This document shows positions 15,169 to 27,545 of a stretch of DNA of 64,000 nucleotides, piece after piece. The notes below the pieces were generated by a model. That model had not been told where the DNA came from and ran no database searches. It was given only the letters and a program-made list of their open reading frames with translations. Location of the stretch: positions 12,362,008-12,426,007 of the forward strand of contig NC_089766.1 of NCBI RefSeq assembly GCF_040412425.1. Reading direction: 5' to 3'. Every line of letters begins with the position of its first letter. The first letter of the stretch is position 1. The stretch is from Macrobrachium rosenbergii. Lineage: Eukaryota; Arthropoda; Malacostraca; Decapoda; Palaemonidae. The position numbers were made by a program, and so were the translations under genes.

Positions 15169-15654
15169 ACTCCATGAGCTCTCTTCTATATTTATAACTA
15201 CACAGGGTCTGGCATATATAGATAATCAGAATATAAGCACCAACTTTGCAGTTTAAGAATTAACATAGAATCTGTAGAGAAGAAACGTATACATAATGAC
15301 CTCTTTAAAGAGGTCACATTTTTGGTTCCATACTCCATGAGCTCCCTTCTATACTTATAACTACACAGGGTCTGTCATTTATAGCTAATCAGAATATAAA
15401 GCACCAACTTTGCAAATTAAGAATTAAATAGAATCTGTGGAGAAGAAACATATACATAATGATCTCATTCAAGAGGTCACATTTTTGGTTCCATACTCCA
15501 TGAGCTCTCTTTTATATTTACAACTACACAGGGTCTGGCATATATAGAGAACCAGAACGTAAAACACCAACTTTGCAAATGAAGAGCTAACATAGAATCT
15601 GCAGATAAGAAAATTATACATAATGACTTCTTTAAAGAGGTCACATTTTTGGTT
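15169..15654. repeat. 163-bp tandem repeat, three copies
   Basis: Units begin ACTCCATGAGCTC at 15169, 15332 and 15495, an exact 163-base spacing each time. Shared blocks include ACTACACAGGGTCTG.CAT, AGCACCAACTTTGCA and GAGGTCACATTTTTGGTT. Each unit has a near-palindrome around position 130; in copy 1 it is a perfect 18-mer, GACCTCTTTAAAGAGGTC. By eye the copies are about 90 percent identical. The array follows directly on a poly-T tract. No coding frame persists across units. Confidence 0.92.
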
Positions 15655-16196
15655 TAACTTTTCTGTCCATTTGCAGGATTTTGTGAAAGTCGCTGAACAA
15701 AGTTTGTTTCTGCTGTTCCAGGGAACAGTAGATTATAGATTTCCCACTTACAGATTTTTTCATGGGTATATATTTAAGCTGTTGCACTTTTATTTCAACT
15801 GAAATACATGAAATGATGCAGACTACTGAATTTGAGTAACCATGCTAATGTATACTGTTTGAAAAAGCTGTTTACACAGAGAGAGCAATGGCAGTTTCAG
15901 GTGAAAGCTTTCATAAGTATAAAACTAGATAAGGAACAACAATATGACTCCTGAAAAAAACAAGTTATGAAATTCTTTCTACATCATGTCCTTTCAGCTG
16001 AAGTTTCAAAGTGAGGAAATGGATCAAGAGAGTGAAGGTTATTATTTGCTTTGGTGAGAAATATTTTGCTCTATTACGATATACATTTGTAATCTTGCAA
16101 CATTTCAAGTAAGAAATTGTCTTGTAAGGCAATGATTTGGCATTAATACAGTATTAATTACCTAAGGGGTGTCAGTTGAAGCAAAGTTAAGTATAC
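15655..16196. other. No gene seen
   Basis: Ordinary AT-rich sequence with no clear repeat or open frame. Confidence 0.5.
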
Positions 16197-16400
16197 CTTA
16201 GTTTTACCAGACCACTGAGCTGATTAACAGCTCTCCTAGGGCTGGCCCGAAGGATTAGACTTATTTTACGTGGCTAAGAACCAATTGATTACTTAGCAAC
16301 GGGTCCTACGGCTTATTGTGGAATCCGAACCACATTATAGTTAGAAATGAATTTCAATCACCAGAAATAAATTCCTCTAACTCTTCCTCAGCCGGCCGGA
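16197..16400 (-). mobile_element. Decapod SINE-like repeat, minus orientation, head missing
   Basis: The stretch contains blocks I recognise as a very common decapod interspersed repeat: CCAGACCACTGAGCTGATTA, CTAGGGCTGGCCCGAAGGAT, TTTTACGTGGCTAAGAACCA, GGAATCCGAACCACATTATA and ACCAGAAATAAATTCCTCTA. In intact copies a tRNA-like head follows on the minus strand beyond the CCGGCCGG; here the sequence breaks off at GCCGGCCGGAGC near 16400 and continues with unrelated DNA, so the promoter-bearing head is lost. The family attribution is from memory of its appearance, not from a search. Confidence 0.65.
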
Positions 16401-16720
16401 GCAAAATTCCATACCTAAGGTATGTCAGTTGAGGCAAAATTCCATTGTCAAGTATGTACAGTGTAGCCTTAACTTGCAATAACAGACCCACAAGCAAGTG
16501 CTTTTTAGAGATACAGTCTGTTTTAGGAGTCCATTCCCAAGCACATTCTTATAAATTAAGAAAGAAAGAAGTTGGACAATAGAGCAAAGGGAATGGAAGA
16601 GCAGTAAGAGGCAGAAAGCAGTGCAACTTGGGAAGTTGCAGAGAACCTTCATCCTTATTTTCTGTATACTATGTACTGTAAAGCAATTTTGAAGTAGAGG
16701 ATTAGTGTCTACAAGTGTTA

Positions 16721-16768
16721 CCATTTAAACTTTTCGTATGAATTCCATTTAAACTTTTCGTATGAATT
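16721..16768. repeat. 24-bp direct duplication
   Basis: CCATTTAAACTTTTCGTATG plus AATT occurs twice back to back (16721-16744 and 16745-16768) with no differences, so it is a recent slip or an insertion footprint. Confidence 0.9.
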
Positions 16769-17489
16769 GTTATGTTACAATCGTTCTCCTTTATTTGTGA
16801 AGCTGAAGTAAAACCAATTAGCACAGCTTGTTTTATTCAAGTATTTTTTTTTTTTATGATAGAAACCTTATTTGAAAATTAGTTCTGCAAGCAACCGACT
16901 TCTTGCCTGGTTACAGAAAATTGAAGTTAAAAGGAAAATTTATCAACTGAAACAGATGTTTGCATTTAAGTCATTTAAATTATTTTGACACTTGTTCTTG
17001 TATTTATTTTACAATGAACGTTGGACCAATATTAGTATTCATAGTATGTGAAGCGTCAGTAGGATATGTGCACAACTGAAGGAAAGACTACAACCTAGAA
17101 GATAAGATTGGTACTTTAAATCCAAGAATTTTTAAGGCTGTAGGGTAGCCAAAGCTGATGATGTCATCATCCACCAAAGACAGCTCAAACATTGCTCCTG
17201 AAAGTACTGAATCTTATAAAAGACAGGCACAGAAGAAATGATCCATAAATTTTACAGTTCTATCATTTAGTAAGTGTACCCTGTCAAAGTAATTTTACAA
17301 AGATACAAAGATTTGATATTTTAGTCTGCTTGGTTGTCCACAACATCCAAAATAAAAATGAGCAAAGCAAGCCTTTGCATTTGCCAGATTGGGAGAATGA
17401 GAGAAAATGTTGTTGAAGGCCTCATTAGTTCCCTATGTGCAAAGCTGGGGATCACTCTAGTTTTCCCTCTATTGATCAGTGCACTGACC

Positions 17490-17850
17490 TTGTCATCACC
17501 ACTCTTACTCAGCCGAAGGGATTTCAGTAAACTTGGTACAAAATCTGTTATTGTGACTTCTTACGTGGTTGAAGGGATTCCAATCAACTTTAGTACAAAA
17601 GTAAATTTTGGTCAAACTTTATATAGAGAAAACCAAAAGCAAAGATGTGTTGAAAGGAAGATCGTCTGTGTGTCTGTCAGTGTGCTGTCACATCTTGACA
17701 TCAGCCTCTATATGGTTGAAGGAATTTCAGTCAGACTGTGTGAAGTAGTTGCACACAAGGAGAAATTGCCCAATTTGTGAGTCCATCACAGTTACCATGC
17801 CATCACAACTCCTCATATGGTTAAAGGGATTTAAGTCAAACTTGGTTCAG
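17490..17850 (+). repeat. Degenerate repeat with GGTTGAAGGGATTTCAGTCA-like core, four copies
   Basis: A core of the form GTTGAAGGGATTNCANTCAAACTTGGTACA (consensus; N variable) appears near 17510, 17568, 17714 and 17818 with spacings of roughly 58, 146 and 104 bases. Copies are often preceded by a CATCA/TCACAACTC-type stretch. A 148-codon + frame at 17334-17780 runs through this repeat; its residues show no family resemblance and I treat it as a by-product of the repeat. Confidence 0.5.
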
Positions 17851-20100
17851 ATGTAAACATACACAAGTGCAAGAAAGGACAACATCGAACTTCATATCCA
17901 TCAATCATTGTCCATCTTACCTTATCATCATAACTCACTTGAATTAATTTTAGTTTGACTTACAAAGATAGGGCAATGTGGTTAGATGTGTATGAAGGGA
18001 GTTTGCCAGTCTGCCTGTTTTTATTTTTATGCCTGTATGCTTCATTTACTTAATCACATTTTCCACTTGTTGAACGGATTTTCCTTTACTCTCAGTGTGC
18101 TTGTTCAAGTGCATTGACAATTTGGTATTTTTGGGAGGGCTGTAATGTACAGTGAGGTATATTAACTGTGGACTAAAATTTTGAAGAAGCTTCATCTTGA
18201 GATTGATTTCGATTTTGAAATAAGTAAATTTCATGTTGTTTTGATGTGAAAGTTTATCAATTCCAATTTGATTGCTGTTGAAAGGCCGTAGCAAGAACGT
18301 TGCTTATGAATTGCAGAGAAAGCAAGAACTTTACTAACAGGCTCGTATAGATCACAAACTTGCTTCTAGAAACATGAAGTTACATGGTATTGCATCAGAG
18401 TGAAATAATGGGACATGCTTGTGTAAATGAAGATGTGTAATGTATCATTGCTGTTAATCCGAGTCTCTTTATTAAAAATTGTTTAGGAGTAATGTCAACA
18501 TCGAAAAGGAGAATGAACAGGGATTGTATTTATGATGACATTGCAAGAAATTACTGTAATCAACAAGGTTGAATGTAGTAGCAAAACCAGATGGTCTCCG
18601 GAAATCACTCCAGAGTATGAAGTGCATTGGAAGTAAGATGTGTAAGTTTTGTGAAGTTGAAGAACATCTTGAAAAACCTGCAGCATAAATTCCATGAAGT
18701 AACTCACCATCAGGTTTTTAGGTATCATTTATGCCTTGTCTTGAGGCATGCTGAGGTACCAGGAGCAGGGTTTCTTGAAGTTTGCAAGGAAATTACCTGT
18801 GGATCAGGTTTGCTCAAGACTTGAAAAACTTTTTAGAAAGTGTTAAAGTACTTTCTTCTTTTCAAGAGAATTTAAAGGCAGGAAGAAGAAGGTATATGAA
18901 GATTGAAAGGTGTTCAACCGTAGATAGTTTGCAGAACACTAGAACTGAAATGCTGATGTCAGATTATCTGGTGAAACTGGACCCACTTAATATATATAAG
19001 CAGTATATAGCATTATCATAATTTACCATTGGTATATCTATTTGGTCATCCATTCCAGAATATATGAATTCCAGATCTACAGGAATTAATTAAATCCCTT
19101 TAGGGGTAAAGTACTGTAGTTTATATCCAAAGGTCACCCAAGAAATCTAAGAACTTCGATGCTGCTTGCCTTAGCAGTAGATTACCAAATGGGTGCGCCT
19201 GATTGTAAGGCTTTTTCACTTCAAAGACAGCATTATCCTTTAATAATAATTAGTAAACAAAAATGCAGTAGGAGGACATGACAATCAATTCCATGTTGGC
19301 ACTAAACTGGCCTGCAAGACAAACTTGACACATTTTACATGTGTAAATTTAATCGAGATAAGTTTGTATGCAGCTGTTACTCTCAAGCTATTATGCAGTT
19401 TTAGATTTTCAAGCAACAAGACAGTTCAAAGAGTAATGAAGTTTTTATGTATTAAGTTAGATTTATATACTTAAAAGTTGGAATTAAATTCCATAAACTT
19501 TTAACTTGAGTACTACTGTAATACAGTGTAATGTGACACGAATTATATACAGTTACTGCTAGATGCATTTATTAGGTCTCAATGAATGTGTGAGAAGCTT
19601 GTACAATATAGAAGTGTCACATATGATAAATTTTGGAAAACTTTGAAAGCGTTGCTTAAATCCTGTATGTAATGTGTAAATTGACAAACATTATTAAATA
19701 AAAAGTATGAAGATAGACGTGAGCATATAGAACTAATCGACAAGTCAGCCTTGGATTGCAATATTCCACCAATGGCAGTGAAAAATTTTTCAACCTTTAA
19801 AGAAATATGCTGATTTTGCCGTGGAAATTCAACAAATGAAGTCTGAAGAAAAAAATAATCGCCAAATGAAGACACAACACTGCTTGATGATTGAAAGATG
19901 CCTTACTACAAAATTGCAAGAGGAGATCCATGTCATTGTTGCATGTTTCCCCTGACAATACAGTGAGTTGCACGTTTTATGAAGAGGCTGTTGCAAAGAC
20001 TAAGGAAAAATGCAATTTTTTGACATAGATTAGCCACAATCAGTCAAGCATTGTTGACAACATAGATATTTTAATTTTATGAAGTTCGCGTATTACCTCA
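17851..20100. other. No gene seen
   Basis: AT-rich DNA with many short open frames on both strands but no recognisable domain, repeat array or splice-framed exon. A few stretches (for example 19780-19950 on +) look slightly protein-like but are broken by stops. Confidence 0.45.
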
Positions 20101-20349
20101 ATCCAAAGTTGTTATAAGATGTTCAAGTGATGTTTGAATATCACATTCTTTCAGTTCTGTTTGATCTCGCATATCAGAAGCTGGTAATGCATATGGAAGA
20201 TAATCTTGCAAAATGTAATGTTGAAGATACTTAACGCATTTGGTAATCAGCTTGCTCCAAACATGGTGTGTGGGAGTTGCATGAGCTGATGTAATTGCTG
20301 TGCAAACATGGATCTTTTCCTTAAGTGATAGGGTCTTCACCTGGCGGCC
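20101..20349 (-). other. Open minus-strand stretch of ~82 codons, unidentified
   Basis: From about 20349 down to a stop near 20101 the minus strand is open with mixed composition, including KTLSLKEKIHVCTAITSAHA, HHVWSKLITKCVKYLQHYI and KECDIQTSLEHLI. Upstream on that strand there is a pyrimidine-rich CCTTTTCACTGTAG and a GCCGCCAG that could serve as acceptors. Immediately after the stop lies GAG|GTAATACG, a good donor match, but the in-frame TGA just before it argues against a normal internal exon. I do not recognise the family. It may be a decayed exon, a TE fragment or chance. Confidence 0.22.
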
Positions 20350-21975
20350 TTAGCAGTTACTACTACAGTGAAAAGGCACATTCCACCATGACTGTATTGT
20401 CATTGCGGTGTATGTGTATTTTATTCATCTGGAACAGGTCTAATGATGGGATTCAAGGTCACATTTGTGAACTGGTTGAAACAAGGATTATGTAGTAAAG
20501 AAGACATTGGTACCGGTTGAAAAACTGAATAGGCAGAAGCATTTACTGTATTAATGAGTTGACCAGTCGTTTTGGGTGAAGGATGGAGAGGTATAGTACT
20601 TGGTGGTGGTTATTGTATAGACTATTTTTTTTTTTATAGAAATATAAAAAGTAGTCAACTTAATTCTAGGTTGGCAAGAATTTTGAATTTTATCTCTAAT
20701 AGACGTAAAGCGTTGAATAGTTGAACACCCCAGTGATTGTTATTTTTACTTGCCATAAATCGTTGAATAGTTGAACACCCTAGTTCCTGAGTTTGTAGGC
20801 CAAATTTTCGTGTTAATTTATTTCTGGTAAATGTGCACTTGGTTGAGTAAATGTAACTTGCATTAATACAAAATAGTTTAGGAGCCTTAAATCACATTTT
20901 TGAACCTGAGTAGGACTTGCCAGTAGGGTATGTTCGTAAACGATCCGCTTGAAGCTGAAGCAAAGTAAATTTGGCGAAGAGACCGACCGCAATACCAGAG
21001 AATGAGTTCAGATTCAGGTGGCCTCATGAGGAAAGGTGAAAGTTTTATATCAGGCTTGAAAGAACTGTGAAAGTTGTTGAGGGAAGTGACAGGTGGCTGT
21101 TGAATGTACCTCAAAGTAAAATGCCATTAGTTTGTATTAATTTTACACAGTACCGTAGAAGCACAACACTCTGATAGGCCAAACTTGAAGCTTTTAGTAA
21201 CACTGGGAATCATGAATGGAAGTCTGGCTGTCAGTGTGTGGAAAAACGTCACAAAACCTTAACTACCCTTCGAAATTATTCCAGCATGTATATGAAGCCT
21301 AACATACAAAACAAATCTGTATCCAAAGGAAACGTTCGTGTATTCTTTTGTAACTAAACGAAGTGTAAGTGCAGTAAAAAATATAACACTGTTAGTGACA
21401 GGAAATGCCTAACATTAAAAACAGTGTGAACTGACACTGCATATTTAACCACGTAAGGAAAATTTCATACAGTTATGGTGTCTGCTTATATAATGTACAG
21501 GAATGCTTGATAAGTTTACATTTTGTCAAATTTATAGAAGGTAAGCATCTAAGTGAGATGGAACACTGCGTGCCAGGGCCAGTTTGGTCGTATGGAAAGA
21601 GACTGCATGAAAGTGTTTCCTTGACTGATTAAGGGTCGAGTTTGATAAGAATGCAAAGGATAAACTGGATTGCACAGAAGTGTTGGAAAACGATGGTCTA
21701 GGCAGTACAAGTGAATGTTATTGATGAAACATAAAAAAAAAAAAATTAATTTATCTGAGGATAAACTGATGGGTTTGGTGGAATTGTCAGCACGTGAAAG
21801 GATATGAAAGTTAATTAAATTCAGGATGATGCAGTTATAGTATGATTGGGAAAGTGACATCTGTATCCACAAGAGCACAAGCATGTACTCTGACACTTTA
21901 TTGTCAGTGCTGGTAATGAGGTTTGTATGCATTTGTGCGAGATGTATCAGTTATGAATGTTATAATTTCAGATTA

Positions 21976-21978
<3 letters not shown>
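20350..21978. other. No gene seen; one short duplication
   Basis: CGTTGAATAGTTGAACACCC occurs at 20711-20730 and again at 20761-20780, a 50-base spacing. No supported gene; the 127-codon minus frame at 21549-21932 has no family resemblance. Confidence 0.5.

Positions 21979-22034
<56 letters not shown>
21979..22034. repeat. (AT)28 microsatellite
   Basis: Uninterrupted AT dinucleotides flanked by ordinary AT-rich sequence. Confidence 0.97.
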
Positions 22035-22037
<3 letters not shown>

Positions 22038-23934
22038 ATGTTTTCATTTTTTTATTCTGGCCGGTGAATGTGTAAACTAGTGACTTGATTTTTCTCATGT
22101 TTTATTGCAAAAGTATTTATGACATTATCAGTAACCGCAGTGCAGATTATTTTGAAATGAGACATGAAAATACTGAACTGTTCACACTAGTGGCTAATGT
22201 GCTTCACAATAAAAAAAAAATACCAATTGATAACAGTTGAAAATGTTTATTTAAAGCTTACACTATTTACCAGAACACGCCAGGGGGAAGTGAAACAAGA
22301 GAAATTTAAATTGTTTTTGGGACGACGAAGAAATACTCAAAATGAACATGTAGTCACATCAGATGTTAAAAAGCTGTCAACTTGCTAAGCAAGCTGCTTC
22401 CATGGGAGAAATTGTGGGGTAAATGAATAATGTGGTAAAGCAACACGAACATAATGTAAATAACAAAATGTAATACAGAAAAATGTAGACAATTGCGCGT
22501 AACATTTAAAAGGCACCATTCAGCCTGTTTGAAGCCCAGTCCATAATATGTAAAGGAGACATCTAAACAAATCGCTTTGTTAGAAATTGCAGTAAAAAAG
22601 TGGAATGGTGGTGACTGATGCAGAATTGTCTTGCTGCAATACTGTGGGATAACTCCAGGATATAGGCTAATGCTTAAGTGAACTACATATGGGCACGGAA
22701 GCATGTCCACGTAGCACACTTTTGTTGGCCAAATGAGTGTTTTTGTACCAACATAACGACACCGTTATGAACATCAGCACCGTACGGTTTCCCTTTCGCG
22801 AAAATGTTGATGTTAGGTACTAAAACACAAGCCTGCGGTCCATAGAAGCAGAACTTTTAAATCTGTACCATGTGAGAGCCTCCAGATAGGCCTAAGTGGG
22901 GACCTGGGCTTGGGCCACGTGATATAAACTGGTTTTGGGTCGGAGATCCCGGTCATAACATTTAACATCAACGGTTATTAGTATGAGATGAATGTGATAT
23001 TAAATTTAGTTCAATAAGCACAAGCAATAGTTTAATCTGCTTTAACACTATCTTAGTGCGTGTCAGGCACTAGAAACGTCACACTAAACCATTTGACAAT
23101 GTTCTTTTTCAATGACACCAGTCAAGCATAACAACAGAAAGCAACGTTATGTCCATCAACATGTGGTCGACATGTGCTTGTCAATTCTAGGTTAATTTGT
23201 AAAAAAAAAAAACAGCTAGTCTTCAAAGTGTGCTGAACAAGTTCCCAGTTTGAAAGGCTCTGAGTTTAAATTGACGGTTCGTACTGGTAAATCCGGAGAC
23301 AAATTTTTCGAAAGGTTTCAAAAGTATTAGTAATCCCTCAAAAACTGAGCTGCAGGCCTGTGAATATTATGCGTTTTATATTTTACCATCGTATCCGTAC
23401 ATTTTTCAAGTGGTGGCAGTATAAGTGAAGGTCAAGAATGCAAATCCCTACACCCACGGACCAAGATACATTCATCCTACGTACGTATACAGTATCGGCA
23501 CACAAAATCACGAGGCATGGATACTTAATGTGGTACATGGTGATTTAGTACTGTACAAAATGCAATCTTTCTCTTGATCGTCGTATGACGGGAAAAAATT
23601 AAACTGTAGAATTAAACGAGAATTACAATAAAACTAAATTATCTGGAACAATAAAAACGTGAACAGAAACTCGTATAATTATCGTGCAAAATTTATGGGT
23701 AAAAATTGTTGTGACCATTTAACATTTTTAAAAAAGTTCAGTTATGTACAGCTGTATATATATACACGTATGTATATACATATGACTAAAGTATGGTGTT
23801 AAATAGACTGTTTTCCATGGAGTAATTTATGTGCATTGTTTAGAAAAGAACGGTAATAGTACAAGAAAAAAGGCAATGACACTAATTTAAAGTAGTCCTG
23901 TTGGCTTAGTTTGGTAACTGCTTGAACATACATT

Positions 23935-23935
<1 letters not shown>
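22035..23935. other. No gene seen; locally CpG-richer
   Basis: CpG dinucleotides become more frequent from about 22740 to 23530 than in the preceding 20 kb, and an E-box CACGTG sits near 22918. No exon, start site or open frame can be supported. Confidence 0.45.

Positions 23936-24008
<73 letters not shown>
23936..24008 (+). repeat. (CT)n microsatellite
   Basis: About 73 bases of uninterrupted CT on the + strand. Confidence 0.97.
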
Positions 24009-24012
<4 letters not shown>

Positions 24013-25012
24013 ATATCATGTGAAGTGTAGAAATGTCACTGTGAATAGGAATTGAATATCTGATGTAAGGCGACTGATGTACACCAGAAAGCGAAAATCT
24101 CGTTTATGAGGGTACCATTGGATTTAATTGCCATTAGCCCATCGTGAATTGAAAGAATTTTGTTTAAGAGGTATTTCCCTTACCACCCGTTCACGTTTTC
24201 TTCGGGTGTGAATGTTCTTTTACCATTTAGGACTGTATATCATTCTGTCTTCAGTTGTTTGAAATTTTTGTCTCAAAAGATTCAACAACAAAAAAAAATG
24301 CTATTCCCAGTGCAACATCAAATGAAACGCGCTAGTTAGGTCCAGAGTTCGTCTGGGCAGTCTTCATATATGGTATAAAAATTATGCTTAAATAACTTTG
24401 CCATGTGTGTTATTATTTTGGGTTTTGAAAAACTTAAAGATGGAGTGAATTGCATTAACTGCATATGATGTGGGTTCAGGTCCTAAGTAAATCAAGTTGC
24501 AGTAGCCATACTGTAGAGTATGGTAGCTGCATCAAAAATACTTTTTACAACAAATGAATGCAAGTAAACCACTTGTCTCGCAGATCTGCATTAGTACTAA
24601 TTGGTGCTCAATTTTGATTGCAGGGACAGGATTAATTAAAAGCAGCAGTTGAGAAAAGTGATATATAGTCATTACAGAGTGTAGTTGATATTGTGGTGCT
24701 CTTAATTTAAGGAGCAGCAGAAGGACTGTAACAGTTATACAAGCTGTTTGGACAGCCGAAGACCACCGGATAATTATTGTGAGTATAAGAATCGAGATTT
24801 CGGTCGTTGTAGTTTTTGAATTTGTGGTCTATGTTGAGTACGTCGTCATTTTGACGCCAAAAGGTTTAGATGAACATTCAGTCGGTTCTCACGCTGGAAA
24901 TCATAGAAAGGAGAGAGGAAGGGACTGGTTGCTCTGTGAAGTGAAATATTTCAATGCCACCTGTCCTTTTAGTGAAGCAAAGAAACAAACGGCCAACTCT
25001 ACAGGTTATGTA

Positions 25013-25014
<2 letters not shown>
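24009..25014. other. No gene seen
   Basis: Mixed-composition sequence. The + strand is open from 24779 into the next (CT)n array, but the frame has no recognisable domain and its end is only the microsatellite. Confidence 0.5.

Positions 25015-25100
<86 letters not shown>
25015..25100 (+). repeat. (CT)n microsatellite
   Basis: About 86 bases of CT on the + strand. Confidence 0.97.
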
Positions 25101-25101
<1 letters not shown>

Positions 25102-25547
25102 GAAATGAAATGTAACTTAGTTTTTCCGTAAACGTATTGGACAATTTGGCTGCGGTATTTATTTCTGGTGCGAGTTTTCTAAAGAACCACTTTAACCAAG
25201 GGTTTTTTTTTTTCTGCCCAATTACACTAAAGTATATGTAGTTTGTTAGTTTTCATGGTGCTGGAACTTTTACTTGTTTTCATATGATTTTTTCGCCATT
25301 TTTAATAACAATAATGATCAATTACCGGTCTTTGCTTTCGCAGCTGACAGTCATTCTGTAAAAATGTAATTTTTCGATCAAATTATTCAGGACAGATTAC
25401 TGTTTTGTATAATCGCCATAATTGTGATAATTTATGTTAAAAATATCCGAGAACGTTGAGGCTTTGCGCCAAGAAGTGCCTTTTGTATCTGAAGCTACTT
25501 AATTGGCTGGGAAGCAGGTATCAAATACAAGCTTGGCATACGTGACT

Positions 25548-25830
25548 ACTTGTCACGTATGCCGTCGATGCACCTCACGGGGTGCAATGTAGGCATTACT
25601 AAAGGTTCTTTGCAGCGTCCTTTCATTCATTCCTTTTACTGTACCTCCATTCATATCTATCTTCCATCTTGCTATCCACCCTCTCCTGACAATGATTCCA
25701 CAGTGGAACTCCGAGGTTTTCTTCCTGTCACACCGTTTAAACTTAACTACTCAGGTTCCCTTCCAGCGCTGAATGACCTCATAGGTCCCAGTGCTTGGCA
25801 TTTGGCGTAATCTGTATATTCCATCCATAT
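25548..25830 (+). mobile_element. Dispersed ~300-bp repeat, copy 1 (+)
   Basis: Begins near GTCGATGCACCTCACGGGGT, runs through CATTCCTTTTACTGTACCTC and CCACCCTCTCCTGACAAT, and ends TGAATGACCTCATAGGTCCC followed by AGTGCTTGGCATTTGGCGTA. The same head, middle and tail occur at 33468-33750 (+) and, more diverged, at 27237-27545 (-). I recognise the head and tail as a very common decapod interspersed repeat. No long open frame and no clear tRNA-like box was found; whether it is a SINE or another short element is not decidable here. Confidence 0.75.
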
Positions 25831-25859
25831 CATGTAGGCGTTCTGTTCGTGTATGCGTG

Positions 25860-25870
25860 TGCGCATGCGT
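25860..25870. promoter_or_regulatory. NRF1-type half-palindrome TGCGCATGCGT
   Basis: TGCGCATGCGT matches the NRF1 core. It sits inside a short alternating TG/CG stretch and no companion element or exon is visible nearby, so it may be incidental. Confidence 0.2.
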
Positions 25871-26292
25871 GGGAGAGGTAACGTCGAAGGTAATTATATC
25901 CATGAGCGTCATTTTCATGAAAACGCTTGTGCATATTAAGTATTTGCATGAGAAATGTGCGGCTGTAATACTGAGATATATATACTGTCATTTCCTACGT
26001 ATGAAATGTCTCGTATGCCTTGGTTTAGTTGAATGGTGTGCTGCAGATGTATAGGCCTACAGTATCTTTGTATCCAAAAGTCTGAAGAATTCGAGAAGTT
26101 AAGAGAGCAATGTGGTTATTACAATTACATACCTCTGGTAAATGACTTCCCTTGGTTGCGTCCGTGGTACCTGTGGAACTACCTGCATAATATCATCGTT
26201 AGAGTTCGTTAACATATTGCATATGTGAATGAAATGTCTTCATACAAATTTGAGAAGCTGGTTTACCAAACATATCTTGACATTTACCTATA

Positions 26293-26313
26293 AGGTGGGG
26301 ACTGTCCCCACCT
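26293..26313. other. Perfect 10-bp inverted repeat with 1-base loop
   Basis: AGGTGGGGAC and GTCCCCACCT flank a single T. About 25 bases further on, ACAAGTTC and GAACTTGT form a second short hairpin (26336-26362). The pair could be a fragment of a short element; nothing ties it to a gene. Confidence 0.6.
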
Positions 26314-26569
26314 AGCAGGTACTTGGCCGTCCAAGAACAAGTTCACCAGTAAGAGAACTTGTCGAATTGGATGAGACTTCTCCGTTTAAACATTTTACAT
26401 TATATCGACTACAAAGCATGTTTATAACAATTTGATGATAAGGCTGGGTCTGGAAACTTTTCGAATTACCTTTATGATATTCATCTTCTTGTGAGATTTT
26501 ATCTCAAAATATTCAGGCAAAAGAACTGTCAAATCTGTGTGTCTCATGAAATGATTAACTATAGACTTT

Positions 26570-26960
26570 TCACCCTGTCTCTTCCCCCTCACCCACTTCT
26601 TCCCTCTCACCCACTTCTTCCCTTTCCCCTGTTCGCGCGGTTCCTCCAGCTACCACTCCCTTTCCTCGCAATCTTCAACACGGCCCCCTCCCTCATTACC
26701 CCCCGACTCTTTCCTTTCAATATCTGAATAAGAAAGGCCACAACATCCCCAACCATTCTCGTATGAGACCCAGCCATGTGTCCTTCCACCCCAAGTTCAC
26801 CATTACCGTCAAAGTCTTCCCTCACCTAATCCAGGCTCTTTCACCATCCAAACCTTCCCCGCCATTACCCCATCCAACCCCCTACCTATCCCTATAACCG
26901 AGGCCACCGGGAGTACACGCTTACACACCTACAACCCTAACATAGCAATGCCTCAATTCT
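26570..26960 (+). other. C/T-rich strand-asymmetric stretch
   Basis: For nearly 400 bases the + strand is strongly pyrimidine- and especially C-rich, with a short repeat CTCACCCACTTCTTCCCT twice at about 26588-26622. Base composition is unlike the surroundings. No open frame looks genuine. It could be a decayed element or a pyrimidine tract. Confidence 0.5.
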
Positions 26961-27236
26961 CGTAGTAAGGGTAACAGCATTCAAGAACAACCAATTGTCA
27001 TTTCTTTCTGCTTTAGTATATTGAAGGCTTACCTACATCTGTATTTTAAAAGAAATTGATAAAGAGGAAAGTAATATAGACTCGGTATATTTTCACATGT
27101 AACAGATGGTTTGGACCAGGAATGTAAAACAATTTGCGTTTACTTACATGACTAAGAACTCGAGATTAAAGCAGCAAAAGAAGTTCAGTTAAACACTGAA
27201 GATTGTAAAGGGGATGGTTATGTCATCACTTTGGAT

Positions 27237-27545
27237 GAATGAAAGAATTAATAATGAATTTTAGGCCTTGAAGCCAAGCACTGGGACACATTGAGTCTTT
27301 CATTGATTCAGACGGAAAAGGAGTGGAGTGGCTGTTCTGCAAGAAGATAAAGAGATCCAGAAAGTGAGATGAAGTACAAGGATCTGAAGGTGAAAACCAC
27401 ACAGTTGTGAGGATGTAAAATAAGAGGTTGGACATAGGATGGAAAACAGGAAGCACTGGATGCAGATGGGGTATAATGGATAATGGGCACTGCAAACACC
27501 TTTTGTAGATGCCAATAGTGCACCACGCGAGGTGCACTTATATCG
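27237..27545 (-). mobile_element. Dispersed ~300-bp repeat, copy 2 (-)
   Basis: On the minus strand it opens with GTGCACCTCGCGTGGTGCAC near 27537-27518 and closes with GTGTCCCAGTGCTTGGCTTC followed by AAGGCCTAAAATTC near 27255. It matches the head and tail of the copies at 25548 and 33468 but is the most diverged in its middle. Three overlapping open minus frames here are by-products of the element. Confidence 0.7.

Noticed and set aside
17334..17780. 148-codon + frame
   Set aside because: It runs through degenerate repeat copies and has no recognisable domain or splice context.
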